Below, in pieces: positions 45,613 through 55,385 of a DNA stretch of 64,000 nt. Position numbers and translations under genes: made by a program. The DNA comes from Acetobacter estunensis. GTDB taxonomy: Bacteria > Pseudomonadota > Alphaproteobacteria > Acetobacterales > Acetobacteraceae. Numbering within the stretch: position 1 is the stretch's first letter; each line of letters opens with the position of its first letter. The stretch is from assembly GCF_019083805.1 (NCBI RefSeq), contig NZ_JAHRDV010000014.1:1-64000 (forward strand). Direction: 5' to 3'. Below the pieces are notes generated by a model. That model was not told the DNA's origin, made no database searches, and saw only the letters and a list, made by a program, of their open reading frames with translations.

Positions 45613-47136
45613 TCAGCCGACTTTCTTATGCACATACTCCGCGAGGCGATCACGCTCCGCTTGTGTCATATGCAGACCGATTTTTGAGCGACGCCACAGT
45701 ACGTCTTCCGGCGCGCGCGCCCATTCGTTCTCGATGAGGTAGTCCACCTCGGCGGTGGTCATGCCCGCACCCAGATCTTCTCCTAGATCGGCAAGCTCCT
45801 TTGCATTACCCACAATATCGTAAGCCCGGGTGCCGTACATCCGCATCAGACGCCACGCAAGCTGAAGCGGCAGGAAAGGCGCGGTCGCGCGGAAACGGTT
45901 CAGCGCCGCCTCAAAGCCTCCCGACCCCAGATCGCCACCTGGAAGAGCGGCATCCGCCGTCCAGGAATGACCCGCCACGGCCGGCAACACAGGCGCAAGC
46001 TTCTCAAGCGCGTGCTCGGCCAGCTTGCGGAATGTCGTGATCTTGCCACCGAAGATCGACAGAAGCGGAGCGCCGTCCGTATTGTCCAGATCCAGCACGT
46101 AATCGCGTGTCACGGCAGAGGCGTTGGCGGCAGCATCGTCATAGAGCGGACGCAGGCCAGCGTAGCTCCACACGGCATCGGACGGCTTCACTTCCTTGTT
46201 GAAATAACGGTTTACGCTCTCACAGAGATATTTCACCTCTTCGGGCGAAATCTCGACCAGACCCGGCTCTTCCTTCCATGTCACATCTGTAGTGCCGATG
46301 AGCGTGAACTTCTGCTCATAGGGAATGGCAAAGACGATGCGCTTGTCCGGGTTCTGGAAAATGTAGCACTGCGGGCCGTCAAAGATCTGCGGCACCACGA
46401 TATGGCTGCCCTTCACCAGACGGACGGACTTGGAGTTCGGCAGATCGAGCTGATTGGCCAGCAGCTTTGCCACCCACGGACCGGCGGCGTTCACAACGCC
46501 CTTGGCCCGCACGGTGCTGGTCCCGCCGCTCACCATATCCTCGATCTGGGCCTCCCACACACCGTTCACACGGCGGGCAGCCGTGAGGCGGGTGCGCGTG
46601 CGGATCTCCGCCCCACGCTGAGAGGCGTCCATGGCATTGAGCACCACAAGGCGGCTGTCCTGCACCCAGCCATCGGAATAGACGAACCCCTTGTCGTAGC
46701 GGTCCTGCAGCGGCTTGCCCGCCGAATGCGTGCGCAGGTCGATCCCGCGCGACTTCGGCAGCTTCATGTTCGGCGCGAGATGATCGTAGAGAAACAGGCC
46801 CAGCCGGATCATCCATGCCGGACGCTGCTCGGGCGTGTGGGGCAGCACAAAGCGCAGCGGCCACATGATGTGCGGCGCAATCGCCAGCAGGCGGTCACGC
46901 TCGATCAATGCCTCCCGCACAAGGCGGAACTCGTAATATTCAAGATAGCGCAGACCGCCATGGATCAGCTTGGTGCTCGACGATGAGGTGTAGCTGGCCA
47001 GATCGTCCTGCTCCACCAGCAGCACGGACGCGCCGCGCCCCGCCGCATCGCGGGCAATGCCGGTGCCGTTCACACCGCCGCCGACGATCAGCAGGTCATA
47101 TACGGTGGAAGTGTCGCCTGAAGCTGCCGTGTTCAT
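45613..47136 (-). CDS. glpD: aerobic glycerol-3-phosphate dehydrogenase
   Basis: A 507-residue membrane-associated flavoprotein that oxidises glycerol-3-phosphate to dihydroxyacetone phosphate and reduces quinone. LLIVGGGVNGTGIARDAAGRG, read in parts, is the FAD turn, with SSSSTKLIHGGLRYLEYYEF next and GLRPLYDD later; all are standard. The ATG at 47136 is nearest the FAD fold; one ten codons earlier is possible. Just upstream are two GlpR-type operators and, probably, its promoter: TTGCCA near 47205 and a GATACGA -10 inside the nearer operator. Confidence 0.97.
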   Translation of the reverse strand: MNTAASGDTSTVYDLLIVGGGVNGTGIARDAAGRGASVLLVEQDDLASYTSSSSTKLIHGGLRYLEYYEFRLVREALIERDRLLAIAPHIMWPLRFVLPHTPEQRPAWMIRLGLFLYDHLAPNMKLPKSRGIDLRTHSAGKPLQDRYDKGFVYSDGWVQDSRLVVLNAMDASQRGAEIRTRTRLTAARRVNGVWEAQIEDMVSGGTSTVRAKGVVNAAGPWVAKLLANQLDLPNSKSVRLVKGSHIVVPQIFDGPQCYIFQNPDKRIVFAIPYEQKFTLIGTTDVTWKEEPGLVEISPEEVKYLCESVNRYFNKEVKPSDAVWSYAGLRPLYDDAAANASAVTRDYVLDLDNTDGAPLLSIFGGKITTFRKLAEHALEKLAPVLPAVAGHSWTADAALPGGDLGSGGFEAALNRFRATAPFLPLQLAWRLMRMYGTRAYDIVGNAKELADLGEDLGAGMTTAEVDYLIENEWARAPEDVLWRRSKIGLHMTQAERDRLAEYVHKKVG

Positions 47137-47169
47137 CGGTTCCGTCTCACGTTCGTGGAATGTCATGTC

Positions 47170-47188
47170 TGTTTTCGTATCCGAACAT
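47170..47188. promoter_or_regulatory. GlpR operator O1, overlapping the likely -10 of glpD
   Basis: TGTTTTCGTATCCGAACAT is an imperfect palindrome of the GlpR type (TTCG, four bases, CGAA in its core). It lies 34 bases before the glpD ATG, where a bound repressor would cover the -10 region. Confidence 0.7.
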
Positions 47189-47244
47189 CATGGCTCTTGG
47201 CAACACCAAGATACCTGCCGGAAAATTATGGCACGCTGACCACA

Positions 47245-48048
47245 TTATGTTCGTTTCCGAACATTCATGTCCGCAATCACCAGTTCCACCCCATGCTCGG
47301 CCAGCAGATCGCAGATCGGCTCAGGCGGTCTGCGATCCGTGAAAAACACATCCACGCCCACGATGCTGCCTGCCCGCACCAATGGTCGTCTGCCAAACTT
47401 TGTGTGATCGGCCAGCAGAAACACCTTGCGCGAATTGGCGCGGATCAACTCGGAGGCACGAATTTCCTCCTGATCGTAGTCCAGAAGCGTGCCGTCCCCA
47501 TCGATGCCGCTGATGCCGATCACGCCGTAATCGGCGCGATACCGCGCCAGCATTTCCAGCGAGTCCGGCCCCAGAATGCCGCCGTCCCGCATTCGCACGG
47601 TGCCGCCCGTCACCACCACACGGCAATCCGCGCCACCGGCCAGAAGGGAGGCCACATGCAGGTTGTTGGTGATGACCTGAAGCCCTCGGTGTCCGCTCAA
47701 CGCCCGCGCAAACGCCTCGGTCGTAGTCCCTATGTTGATGAACAGCGACGCACCATCCGGCACCGCCCGCGCCGCGCTGGCGCCGATGGCTTCCTTTTCA
47801 CGCCGGGTATGAATCTGTCTCTGGGAATAGGCAATGTTTTCGACGGAAGACGGTGCGCTGGCACCGCCATGGTGACGCACCACATCCCCCGCCGCGTCCA
47901 GTATGCGAATATCGCGCCGAATGGTCTGCACGGCGACATCGAAGTGCCGTGCCAGTTCTTCATGCGACGCATAACCCTGCTTGCGGACCGCAGCTATGAT
48001 CGCCTGATGACGCATCTGCGTGCGTGAAACATCCGCGCCTCCCGTCAC
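47245..48048 (-). CDS. glpR: DeoR-family glycerol-3-phosphate regulon repressor
   Basis: A 267-residue repressor. The N-terminal helix-turn-helix is RHQAIIAAVRKQGYASHEEL then HFDVAVQTIRRDI, the DeoR signature, and RHHGGAS follows. The sugar-phosphate-sensing domain occupies the rest (FINIGTTTEAFA, NNLHVASLL, GGTVRMRDGG). It is beside glpD, whose operators fit. The GTG at 48048 overlaps the recQ stop (GTGA) and gives an N-terminus that lines up with GlpR; an ATG at 48015 is an alternative. The last six codons lie on operator O2. Confidence 0.93.
   Translation of the reverse strand: MTGGADVSRTQMRHQAIIAAVRKQGYASHEELARHFDVAVQTIRRDIRILDAAGDVVRHHGGASAPSSVENIAYSQRQIHTRREKEAIGASAARAVPDGASLFINIGTTTEAFARALSGHRGLQVITNNLHVASLLAGGADCRVVVTGGTVRMRDGGILGPDSLEMLARYRADYGVIGISGIDGDGTLLDYDQEEIRASELIRANSRKVFLLADHTKFGRRPLVRAGSIVGVDVFFTDRRPPEPICDLLAEHGVELVIADMNVRKRT
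47247..47264. promoter_or_regulatory. GlpR operator O2, a perfect palindrome on the 3' end of glpR
   Basis: ATGTTCG, TTTC, CGAACAT: a perfect 7-base inverted repeat. The bases also encode the last residues of GlpR (N-V-R-K-R-T and the first base of the stop), so the operator and the protein C-terminus share sequence. With O1, 59 bases nearer glpD, it would allow looping. Confidence 0.8.
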
Positions 48049-49967
48049 CGGGCAGCCCCGATGTCGGCCAGCACTTCCAGAACTGCATCCCCGTAACGTG
48101 TGAGCTTGGAGCCGCCCACGCCACGCACATCGCCCAACTGATCGAGTGTGTTGGGACATTCGAGCGCGATGTCGCGCAAAGTGGCGTCATGGAAAATGAC
48201 ATAGGGCGGGATTTCCTGCTCCCGCGCCTCCGCCAGCCGCCATTTCTTGAGGGCAAGAAAGCGCTCGCGCGCCTCATCTGTCAGTTGATCCACAATCGAA
48301 TCGCCCTGACCGCCCGAGCGCGTTTCTTTCTCGGCGGCCATCGCGTCCTCGCGCAGCTCCACTTTCTCCTCATTACGCAGGATCGGACGCGCTACATCGC
48401 CATTCAGACGAAGCCCCCCGTGCTCGTTGCCGGGCATGAGCGCGCCCCGCGCAATGAGCTGACGCATGACGCTTCGCCAGAAGTTCTCGCTGTGATCCTT
48501 GCCAATCCCCCACACGGACAACCGATCATGCCCCGCACGCGCGATATTGTCGGACAGTTTTGCCCGCAACACCGAGATGACATGAACCATTCCGTAGCGC
48601 TGACCTGTGCGATAGACCGCCGAGAGCACCTTGCGCGCCGCTTCGGTGCCGTCGAACGTCGGCACCGGCTGGAGACAGTTGTCGCAATGACCGCACGGCT
48701 CACGCATCGTCTCCCCGAAGCACGCCAGCAGAGCGCGCGTGCGGCATGACGTGCTTTCAGTAAAGGCGATCATTGCCTCCAGCCGCGAACGCATGACCCG
48801 TTTTTCACTCTCCGGCGCGTTGGACTGGTCCAACCAGTACCGCGCGCGGCTCATGTCCTCGCCGCCATAGAGCAGCAGAACATCGGCGGGCAGGCCATCG
48901 CGGCCCGCGCGGCCGATCTGCTGATAATACGCCTCGGGTGAGGCTGGCATGTCCAGATGCACCACAGCCCGCACATCGGGCCGGTCGATCCCCATCCCGA
49001 AGGCGATGGTCGCCACCATTACGATCGGTTCGCCCGAACGGAAGCGATGAAGGGCCGCGCGCTTCTCCATTGGCGCAAGCCCGGCGTGAAAGGCGCAGGC
49101 GGGATAGCCTTTCTCGCGCAAAGACGCCGCGATGCGTTCCGTCCGGGCACGAGAACCGCAATACACGATGGAGGCATCGTCACGATGCCGATCCAGCACC
49201 TGCACAAGCTGCTTCATCTCGCCGCCCTTGGGACGAGCCGAGATCATCAGATTGGGGCGATGAAAACTGGCCGAAAGCACACGAGCTTCCGGCATGGCGA
49301 GAGCCGTAAGGATATCGTCGCGCGTGCGCGGATCCGCCGTGGCCGTGAGCGCTATGCGAGGGACGTCCGGGAAATGCTGCGGCAGGGTCTGAAGCGCGCG
49401 ATATTCCGGACGGAACTCATGTCCCCACGCCGAGATGCAGTGCGCTTCATCAATGGCGATGACCGAAATGGTCTGACGGGAGAGACGATCCAGCGTGCCG
49501 GGAGACAGCAGCCGTTCAGGCGAGACATAGAGCAGGTCGATCCGTCCCGCAAACAGATCGCTGCGAATACGACTGGCCTCATCTCCATCCAGTTCGGAAT
49601 GAAGCGCGGCAGCATTGATGCCAAGCTGGCGCAACGCCGCCACCTGATCGTCCATCAGCGCGATCAGCGGGGAGACGACCAGTCCCATTCCGGCACGACA
49701 CAGGGCCGGAACCTGATAGCACACGCTCTTGCCGCCACCGGTGGGCATGAGAACAAGCGTGTCCTCCCCCGCCATGACGCGCTCGACTGCCTGTTCCTGA
49801 AGCCCCCGAAACGCCGGAAAGCCGAAGACGCGCACGAGAACCTCTGTCGGACTGAGTCCCACGAAACGATCCCGCTCGCTATCGGCTGCGGACGGGAACA
49901 TCTCATCGGGCGGTTCAAACGGAGGTGGCTCGTCCTCAGGAGAGAACGGAGGATCGTCTTCCAGCAT
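48045..49967 (-). CDS. recQ: ATP-dependent DNA helicase RecQ
   Basis: A 640-residue superfamily 2 helicase used in recombination repair. Walker A is MPTGGGKSVCYQ, the DEAH box is IDEAHCISAWG, followed by ALTATAD, IAFGMGIDRP and QQIGRAGRDG. The zinc-binding domain has C-x-x-C pairs (CGHCDNC) and the C-terminus carries an HRDC domain (ERFLALKKWRLAEARE). An acidic Pro-rich leader of about 30 residues is unusual. The start follows cydC by seven bases; the stop overlaps glpR. Confidence 0.95.
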   Translation of the reverse strand: MLEDDPPFSPEDEPPPFEPPDEMFPSAADSERDRFVGLSPTEVLVRVFGFPAFRGLQEQAVERVMAGEDTLVLMPTGGGKSVCYQVPALCRAGMGLVVSPLIALMDDQVAALRQLGINAAALHSELDGDEASRIRSDLFAGRIDLLYVSPERLLSPGTLDRLSRQTISVIAIDEAHCISAWGHEFRPEYRALQTLPQHFPDVPRIALTATADPRTRDDILTALAMPEARVLSASFHRPNLMISARPKGGEMKQLVQVLDRHRDDASIVYCGSRARTERIAASLREKGYPACAFHAGLAPMEKRAALHRFRSGEPIVMVATIAFGMGIDRPDVRAVVHLDMPASPEAYYQQIGRAGRDGLPADVLLLYGGEDMSRARYWLDQSNAPESEKRVMRSRLEAMIAFTESTSCRTRALLACFGETMREPCGHCDNCLQPVPTFDGTEAARKVLSAVYRTGQRYGMVHVISVLRAKLSDNIARAGHDRLSVWGIGKDHSENFWRSVMRQLIARGALMPGNEHGGLRLNGDVARPILRNEEKVELREDAMAAEKETRSGGQGDSIVDQLTDEARERFLALKKWRLAEAREQEIPPYVIFHDATLRDIALECPNTLDQLGDVRGVGGSKLTRYGDAVLEVLADIGAAR

Positions 49968-49974
49968 CACCGCA

Positions 49975-51669
49975 TCATGCCGTGGCGGCAGTCGCAACTC
50001 CACCCGCAATGCGCCACACCCGATCAAGATGCTCCACACCTGTCAGGCGATGCGCGATCAGAATGACCGTACGACCTGTGGCCACGCGGTTGAGAGTGAG
50101 GAAGAAATCCTGCTCCGTCTGCGCATCGAGCCCCGTCGCGGGTTCATCGAGAACCAGTATGGGCGCGTCTGAAAGCAGCGTGCGAGCCAACGCGATGCGG
50201 CGTCCCTGACCGCCTGATACCTTCACGCCGCCCTCGCCCAGCCACGTATTGAGTCCGTCGGGCAGCGTGCGGACGAAATCGCCTATGGCCGCCTCATCCA
50301 GAGCCGTCCACAATGCCTCTTCACTCGCCTCCGGCGTACCGAGAAGAAGATTGTTGCGGATGGTGTCATCGAACAGATGAGTCGCCTGCGAGAGCCAAGC
50401 GACATGTCTGCGCACCCACTCATCGGGGAGTGCCGCAATATCCACCCCTCCTAGCAGAATACGCCCCTTCTGGGGGTAAACCGCTTTGAGCAGAAGAGCG
50501 GCCAGCGTGGATTTGCCCGCTCCCGAAGGACCAAGCAACGCCACACGCGAGCCTACGGGAATATCGAGCGAGAAATCCTCGTAGACCCAAGGGCGATCCT
50601 CCCGCCAGCGGAAGCCGACATGATCGTAGAGGACATCGAAGGTCTGAGGCATGGTGGTGGCAGCCGGAACCGATTGGTGCGGCACCGGATGCTCATCCGC
50701 CACAGCGACCACACGCTGGGCGGCCGCTCCCATGTTGCCCGCCAGCATGCCTGCGCGCGCAAGGCTTCCCGCCCCCTCGAACGCCGTGAGCGTCAGGAAC
50801 AGCAGCCCCACGCCCGTGACCGGCGCGATGCGATCGAAACCGATACCGGCAATAGCGGCCAGCAACAGAAGAACGGCTGTCTGCGTGCAGAGCTGCGAAA
50901 CCCCACCCACCAGTGCGAGCCGGCGCGACTGATGTTTCTGGCGGGCAAGCAGCCGGTCATTGGCAAGGCTGACCCGGTCCAGCATGCGCGGCCCGGCACC
51001 GAAAACGCGAATTTCGCGCATGCCACTCACCAGATCGAGCACACTCACACGCAAAGCAGCCTGTGCATGGGCCAAGGCTGCGCCCTCGCGACGACTGAGA
51101 CGGGCTGCGGCCAGCGGCACGAAAAGAGCTGAAATGGCGAAGAGACAACCGATCAGGACGGCCAGCAGAGCGTTGGCTCGCGACAACGCCACCACAAGGA
51201 CAGGAAATGTGAGAATTGCTCCCGCCAGAGGCAGCAGAAGCCGAAGATAAAGCCCGTCCAGCGTCTCCACGTCATTGACGAGACGCGAGAGCAGATCGCC
51301 CGCCCGACGAAAGCCGAGCCCCGCCGCCGCACCTTTCGCCAGAGAGCGGAAAAACCACACACGCAGTGTCGCGAGTGCCCGGAACATCGCGTCATGGGCA
51401 TACAACCGCTCGGCATAACGCAGCACGATACGGCTGACGCCGAAAACGCGCAGGGCCAGCGTCGTTACCACCGTCACGCCGATCACGGTTCCCGCGAAAC
51501 GCAGACCCGCCCCACTCATGAGGGCCAGTCCGGCAATGACCGCCAGCAGCGACAGGACCAGTCCAACGATCAGACGTCCCGCATGAGGCTTCCACACCTT
51601 GATGATGCGCATCAGGGCGGCGCGATCCGCCTTTTCCTGATCGGGGCGACGCGACAGGGACGAACTCAT
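49975..51669 (-). CDS. cydC: cysteine/glutathione ABC exporter subunit CydC
   Basis: A 564-residue fused permease-ATPase half transporter. Six N-terminal helices, then Walker A LGPSGAGKST, signature VSGGQGRRIALAR and Walker B ILVLDEPATG. With CydD it exports cysteine and glutathione to the periplasm and is needed for cytochrome bd assembly. The ATG overlaps the cydD stop (ATGA), and recQ follows seven bases later. cydAB are not in the window. Confidence 0.93.
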   Translation of the reverse strand: MSSSLSRRPDQEKADRAALMRIIKVWKPHAGRLIVGLVLSLLAVIAGLALMSGAGLRFAGTVIGVTVVTTLALRVFGVSRIVLRYAERLYAHDAMFRALATLRVWFFRSLAKGAAAGLGFRRAGDLLSRLVNDVETLDGLYLRLLLPLAGAILTFPVLVVALSRANALLAVLIGCLFAISALFVPLAAARLSRREGAALAHAQAALRVSVLDLVSGMREIRVFGAGPRMLDRVSLANDRLLARQKHQSRRLALVGGVSQLCTQTAVLLLLAAIAGIGFDRIAPVTGVGLLFLTLTAFEGAGSLARAGMLAGNMGAAAQRVVAVADEHPVPHQSVPAATTMPQTFDVLYDHVGFRWREDRPWVYEDFSLDIPVGSRVALLGPSGAGKSTLAALLLKAVYPQKGRILLGGVDIAALPDEWVRRHVAWLSQATHLFDDTIRNNLLLGTPEASEEALWTALDEAAIGDFVRTLPDGLNTWLGEGGVKVSGGQGRRIALARTLLSDAPILVLDEPATGLDAQTEQDFFLTLNRVATGRTVILIAHRLTGVEHLDRVWRIAGGVATAATA

Positions 51670-53387
51670 GCGCTCTCCTGACAGACGCTGACATGCCCAT
51701 GCGAAAGATCCACACGACGCCCATGGAACATGTGCACGGCGGTGGAGTGGCTTGCGAGGATCACGGTGCGTCGGAGTGTGAGACGGATCAGGCTTTCAAA
51801 CACGTCGGCTTCTGTCGTGGGGTCGAGATGCGCTGTCGGCTCATCCAGCAGCAGAATGGGGGCGTTGCGGAGATAGGCGCGCGCGATGGCGATGCGCTGG
51901 GCCTGGCCGCCTGAGAGACCGAAACCCCCTTCTCCGATCATGGTTTCCAGCCCATCGGGCAACACGTCGAGAAAGCGGTCCACGGCCGCTGCGTGTACAG
52001 CTGCCGCGAGTTCTTCCTCTGTTGCGTCCGGTCGGGCAAAGAGAATGTTCTCACGCAGCGAACCGGCAAACAGCACCGGTTTCTGGCCGATCCACGAAAT
52101 CATGCGCGAGAGTGCGTCCGGCACGATGGTCTGCATGTCCGCGCCATTGAAGGTGATGCGACCGGACTCCGGCTTCACGAAGCCCAGCAGCAGTTCCATG
52201 ATCGTGGACTTGCCCGAGCCGGAAGGCCCAGCAAGGATGAGCGTCTCTCCCGCAGGCGCCACGAAGGAGACGTGATCCAGCGCGGGGCCACGGGCTTCAT
52301 CCCATGTGAAGGACACATTTTCGAACGCGATGGTTATGCCATGCGCTTCCACCGAGCGGACGGTCTGCCCTTGCGCCGGCTGCGGTGCCTCGGGAAGAGC
52401 TAGCACATCTTCCGCAGCGCCCTGCACGAGCGCGCGATCCTGATACGCCAGCGCAAGCGAGCGGAGAGGCGCGAAGAACTCCGGCACGATGAGCAACGCA
52501 AAAAGACTGTCCGTGACGAGGTTACGGAACGCAGCCGTGTCGCCGCCCTGCGCCATGAGCGCAGCGTGACGTCCATCCGTCAGCGCGATCAGGATCAATG
52601 CCACAACCATGGCGCAGTCGATGGAAGCCGATGAAAGAAACGCCACGCGCAGAATTTTCATCGTACGCTGCCGCAACTCGTCCGCGGCTACCTGAAGACG
52701 TATCGCCTCGTCTTCCGTGCGCCCCGAGAGCACGATGGTGGCAATGCCCCGCACACGGTCCAGAAACCGCGCCTGAAGGCGGGTCATGGCAAGAAACTGA
52801 TTACGGGACGCCACAGCTGCCCCGATCCCGAACGCAGCCTGCGCGAAGGGCACCGCAGCCCCGCAAATACCCAAAATCAGGGCTGCATGAGGCTGCACAC
52901 ACAAAGTAACAAGCAATAGACAGAACGGAACGGCAATCCACAGCACGGAGGCGGGTGCCCAACGGGTAAAATAACCGTCCAGAGATTCGATCCGGTCCAC
53001 CACGAGAGCAGCAAGCGCGCCACTATGGGCGTGACGCAGAATGGCTGGGCCGTTACCGACAAAGGTCGTCAACACTTCACGACGCAGACGGCTGCGGGCC
53101 ACGCGCCCCGCTCGCGCGCTCGCGGTCTCCCCGACAATTCCAAGAACAATCCGCACGCAGGCGGCCACCGCGAAACCGACCAGCGGCCAGGCCGAAGGCG
53201 CGCTCTGAGGCGCCTGCCCGATTAGACCGCTCAGCACCGGGCCAAGCAGACTGGCGATGCACCACATCTGAAACGCCCCGATCAGTCCTGTTGCCAACCC
53301 GATCAGGATGGAAGGGCGGGCCGAACGCAGGCCCATACGCCGCTGCGCACCAGTCCAAGCTTTGATTGCCGCCTTGCTCTCACTCAT
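51666..53387 (-). CDS. cydD: cysteine/glutathione ABC exporter subunit CydD
   Basis: A 573-residue permease-ATPase half transporter, partner of CydC. Walker A is LAGPSGSGKST, signature LSGGQAQRIAIARAY, Walker B ILLLDEPTAHLDP. The N-terminal helices and the AWTGAQRRMGLRSARP start fit CydD. First gene of cydD-cydC-recQ-glpR, all overlapping or within ten bases, so glpR would be driven from this promoter too. Confidence 0.93.
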   Translation of the reverse strand: MSESKAAIKAWTGAQRRMGLRSARPSILIGLATGLIGAFQMWCIASLLGPVLSGLIGQAPQSAPSAWPLVGFAVAACVRIVLGIVGETASARAGRVARSRLRREVLTTFVGNGPAILRHAHSGALAALVVDRIESLDGYFTRWAPASVLWIAVPFCLLLVTLCVQPHAALILGICGAAVPFAQAAFGIGAAVASRNQFLAMTRLQARFLDRVRGIATIVLSGRTEDEAIRLQVAADELRQRTMKILRVAFLSSASIDCAMVVALILIALTDGRHAALMAQGGDTAAFRNLVTDSLFALLIVPEFFAPLRSLALAYQDRALVQGAAEDVLALPEAPQPAQGQTVRSVEAHGITIAFENVSFTWDEARGPALDHVSFVAPAGETLILAGPSGSGKSTIMELLLGFVKPESGRITFNGADMQTIVPDALSRMISWIGQKPVLFAGSLRENILFARPDATEEELAAAVHAAAVDRFLDVLPDGLETMIGEGGFGLSGGQAQRIAIARAYLRNAPILLLDEPTAHLDPTTEADVFESLIRLTLRRTVILASHSTAVHMFHGRRVDLSHGHVSVCQESA

Positions 53388-53438
53388 GCCGCCCCTATAC
53401 CTGACAGTCAGGACGGGAAACAGTGGGCAAGTCCGCGC

Positions 53439-55238
53439 TCAGTGTCCCACGCGGGACAAGGGAGAACTGCCGGACGCTGCTGTTTCGGGCGCATATCCGT
53501 CTCCGGAAGGCTCTTTTTCCTCGCCCATAGGGCACGTAATCACCCAGCGGCTGCCCTCTCCTTCTTCCATGGCCAATTGCCCGGACAACTGACGGGCAAA
53601 TCCACGAACGAGCTGAAGACCAAGTCCGACTCCTCCGCTCTCCTCTCCCAGACCTATCCCGTCATCTGCCACCTCTAGCCGCAGGCGATCTTCTTCCCGA
53701 GCAAGGGAAACCCTGATCGAGCCATAGCGGCCATCGGGGAAAGCATGCGCCAGCGCATTGGTGACCAGTTCGGAGACGATCAGCACGATGGGCGTAGCAA
53801 CACCGGGCGAGAGAATCACCGGCTCCACATCAAGCTCAAGCGTCACGCGCGCGCGCACGTCATCGTCGGCAGACTGCATCATCTGCTCCCCCATTTCGGG
53901 GAGAAATTCGGCCATGTTGAGATTTTCGAGATCGCCTTCGACATAAAGATGGCGTTGCAGGATCGCCAGCGTCCGGACGCGTTCGCGCGCGCGCAACAGC
54001 GCGCTCCGCACATCGTCCTTGCCGGAGCGATTGCCCTGCAGGCTAAGCAACGACCCCACGATCTGGAGATTGTTTTTCACACGGTGATGGATTTCCGCGA
54101 TCAGCGCGCGCTGACGTTCCAGTGCATGACGCAATTCCGTTTCGCGACGGGCCAAACGGCGCGTCGCTGTCCCAAAAGTCCATGAAAGCTGGCGAAACTC
54201 GCGAGGCATGCCCGCACCGATAGCCGCATCGAAATATTCAGTTTTTTCCCACGTGCGAACCGCGTCCGTGAGTTGATGCAATGGACGGGTGACTAGTCTC
54301 CGCCCCACAATCATCACACCGAGCAATCCTGCCATCAGCAGAACGCTGACGAGCGCGATCCACCCTCCCAACATCTGAAGCGCTCTTGTTTCAGCAGGGA
54401 GCCTACGGGCAATCACGAGAAGGTTGACGATGCCCGCCGTCGGACCAAACGCATAGGATAGTTGATCGCGCGATTCCCACACCGGAATTCCGTCATGTGC
54501 CCGACTCTGTTGTGCCAGTTGTGCAACGAGATCGGCTTGGGGTTCCGGCCACTCGCAGCCGGAACACAAGGGTTGGGATTGTCCGTCCGCCAGAACGAAC
54601 CACGCAGACACATTGTCGAATACCGAGCTATTCCGGTCTCCGAGCGACGGGTTGCCCGCAAGGGAAGGAAAGTGCCAGTCAACCGGCTCGACAGCGACAA
54701 AATAGGTCGGTCGTCCTTGCAGATCGAGATGACGCGCGGGCATCACGACACGAAGATAGGGGCGCCCACGCTCTGTCCAGAAACTGTTCTCGGGCGCCTC
54801 CGTGATATGGAGATCGCGCATCGCGCCCGGACACGCTTCGGCAGACGGAAAAGGATCAGGCTGGCTGTCGCGTATCCGACCTTCTCCGTCCACCATGGCG
54901 AGAAGGCAGTACCGCATGCCACTGGCAGACTGCGCAAGCCGGAGGAATCGCCATACCGATTCCATATCCACCGTTGTCTGATCGATCGTCCGCAGCATGT
55001 TTCGCGTGCGTTCGATATCTTGGGTGATGCGGCTGTCAATTTGCCAGAATGCTGCCGCCACCCGGCGATTCCCACTGTCCGCAAGGCGCTCGTAATCCTG
55101 CCAGATCAGCACTGTGCCCAACGCCGCGATCGGAAGAACCGAACCGAGGATGACACCGAGCATCCGACTACGCACGGAGTCGAGCAGATGCTCCGTTCCC
55201 GATGAACGCAAACGGGCAATCGGCGTCCAGGACTTCAT
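53439..55238 (-). CDS. HisKA_2-type sensor histidine kinase of the general stress response
   Basis: A 599-residue membrane kinase. A helix at about 26-46, a periplasmic domain to about 285, a second helix at about 288-311, a HAMP-like linker (GRRLVTRPLHQLTDAVRTW), then the HisKA_2 dimer domain HHRVKNNLQIVGSLLSLQ with the phosphoacceptor His at about 385, and an ATPase domain (SELVTNALAHAF, DDGIGLG, GVGLGLQLVRGF). The HRxKN class is the one that acts on PhyR. It lies beside nepR and ecfG, which supports this role. The ATG at 55238 is preferred to a GTG 18 codons earlier. Confidence 0.9.
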   Translation of the reverse strand: MKSWTPIARLRSSGTEHLLDSVRSRMLGVILGSVLPIAALGTVLIWQDYERLADSGNRRVAAAFWQIDSRITQDIERTRNMLRTIDQTTVDMESVWRFLRLAQSASGMRYCLLAMVDGEGRIRDSQPDPFPSAEACPGAMRDLHITEAPENSFWTERGRPYLRVVMPARHLDLQGRPTYFVAVEPVDWHFPSLAGNPSLGDRNSSVFDNVSAWFVLADGQSQPLCSGCEWPEPQADLVAQLAQQSRAHDGIPVWESRDQLSYAFGPTAGIVNLLVIARRLPAETRALQMLGGWIALVSVLLMAGLLGVMIVGRRLVTRPLHQLTDAVRTWEKTEYFDAAIGAGMPREFRQLSWTFGTATRRLARRETELRHALERQRALIAEIHHRVKNNLQIVGSLLSLQGNRSGKDDVRSALLRARERVRTLAILQRHLYVEGDLENLNMAEFLPEMGEQMMQSADDDVRARVTLELDVEPVILSPGVATPIVLIVSELVTNALAHAFPDGRYGSIRVSLAREEDRLRLEVADDGIGLGEESGGVGLGLQLVRGFARQLSGQLAMEEGEGSRWVITCPMGEEKEPSGDGYAPETAASGSSPLSRVGH

Positions 55239-55385
55239 TCCCTCAGGGCTCCGCCTCACCAGCAAAATACCGAGCACGCGTCCCGACAGCACACGAAAGA
55301 ATCCGGGCGCATGGACAGTAAAACGCGCGGGACGCGGCTCTCACCTGCACACGTCCCGTGGATGAAAGAGGCAACATCATCGACG

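Noticed and set aside
43270-46986. Several long plus-strand frames opposite glpK, glpF and glpD
   Set aside because: All are antisense to well-defined enzymes and lack ribosome sites and domains.
48957-50066. Plus-strand frame of about 369 codons opposite recQ
   Set aside because: Shadow of recQ; no motif.
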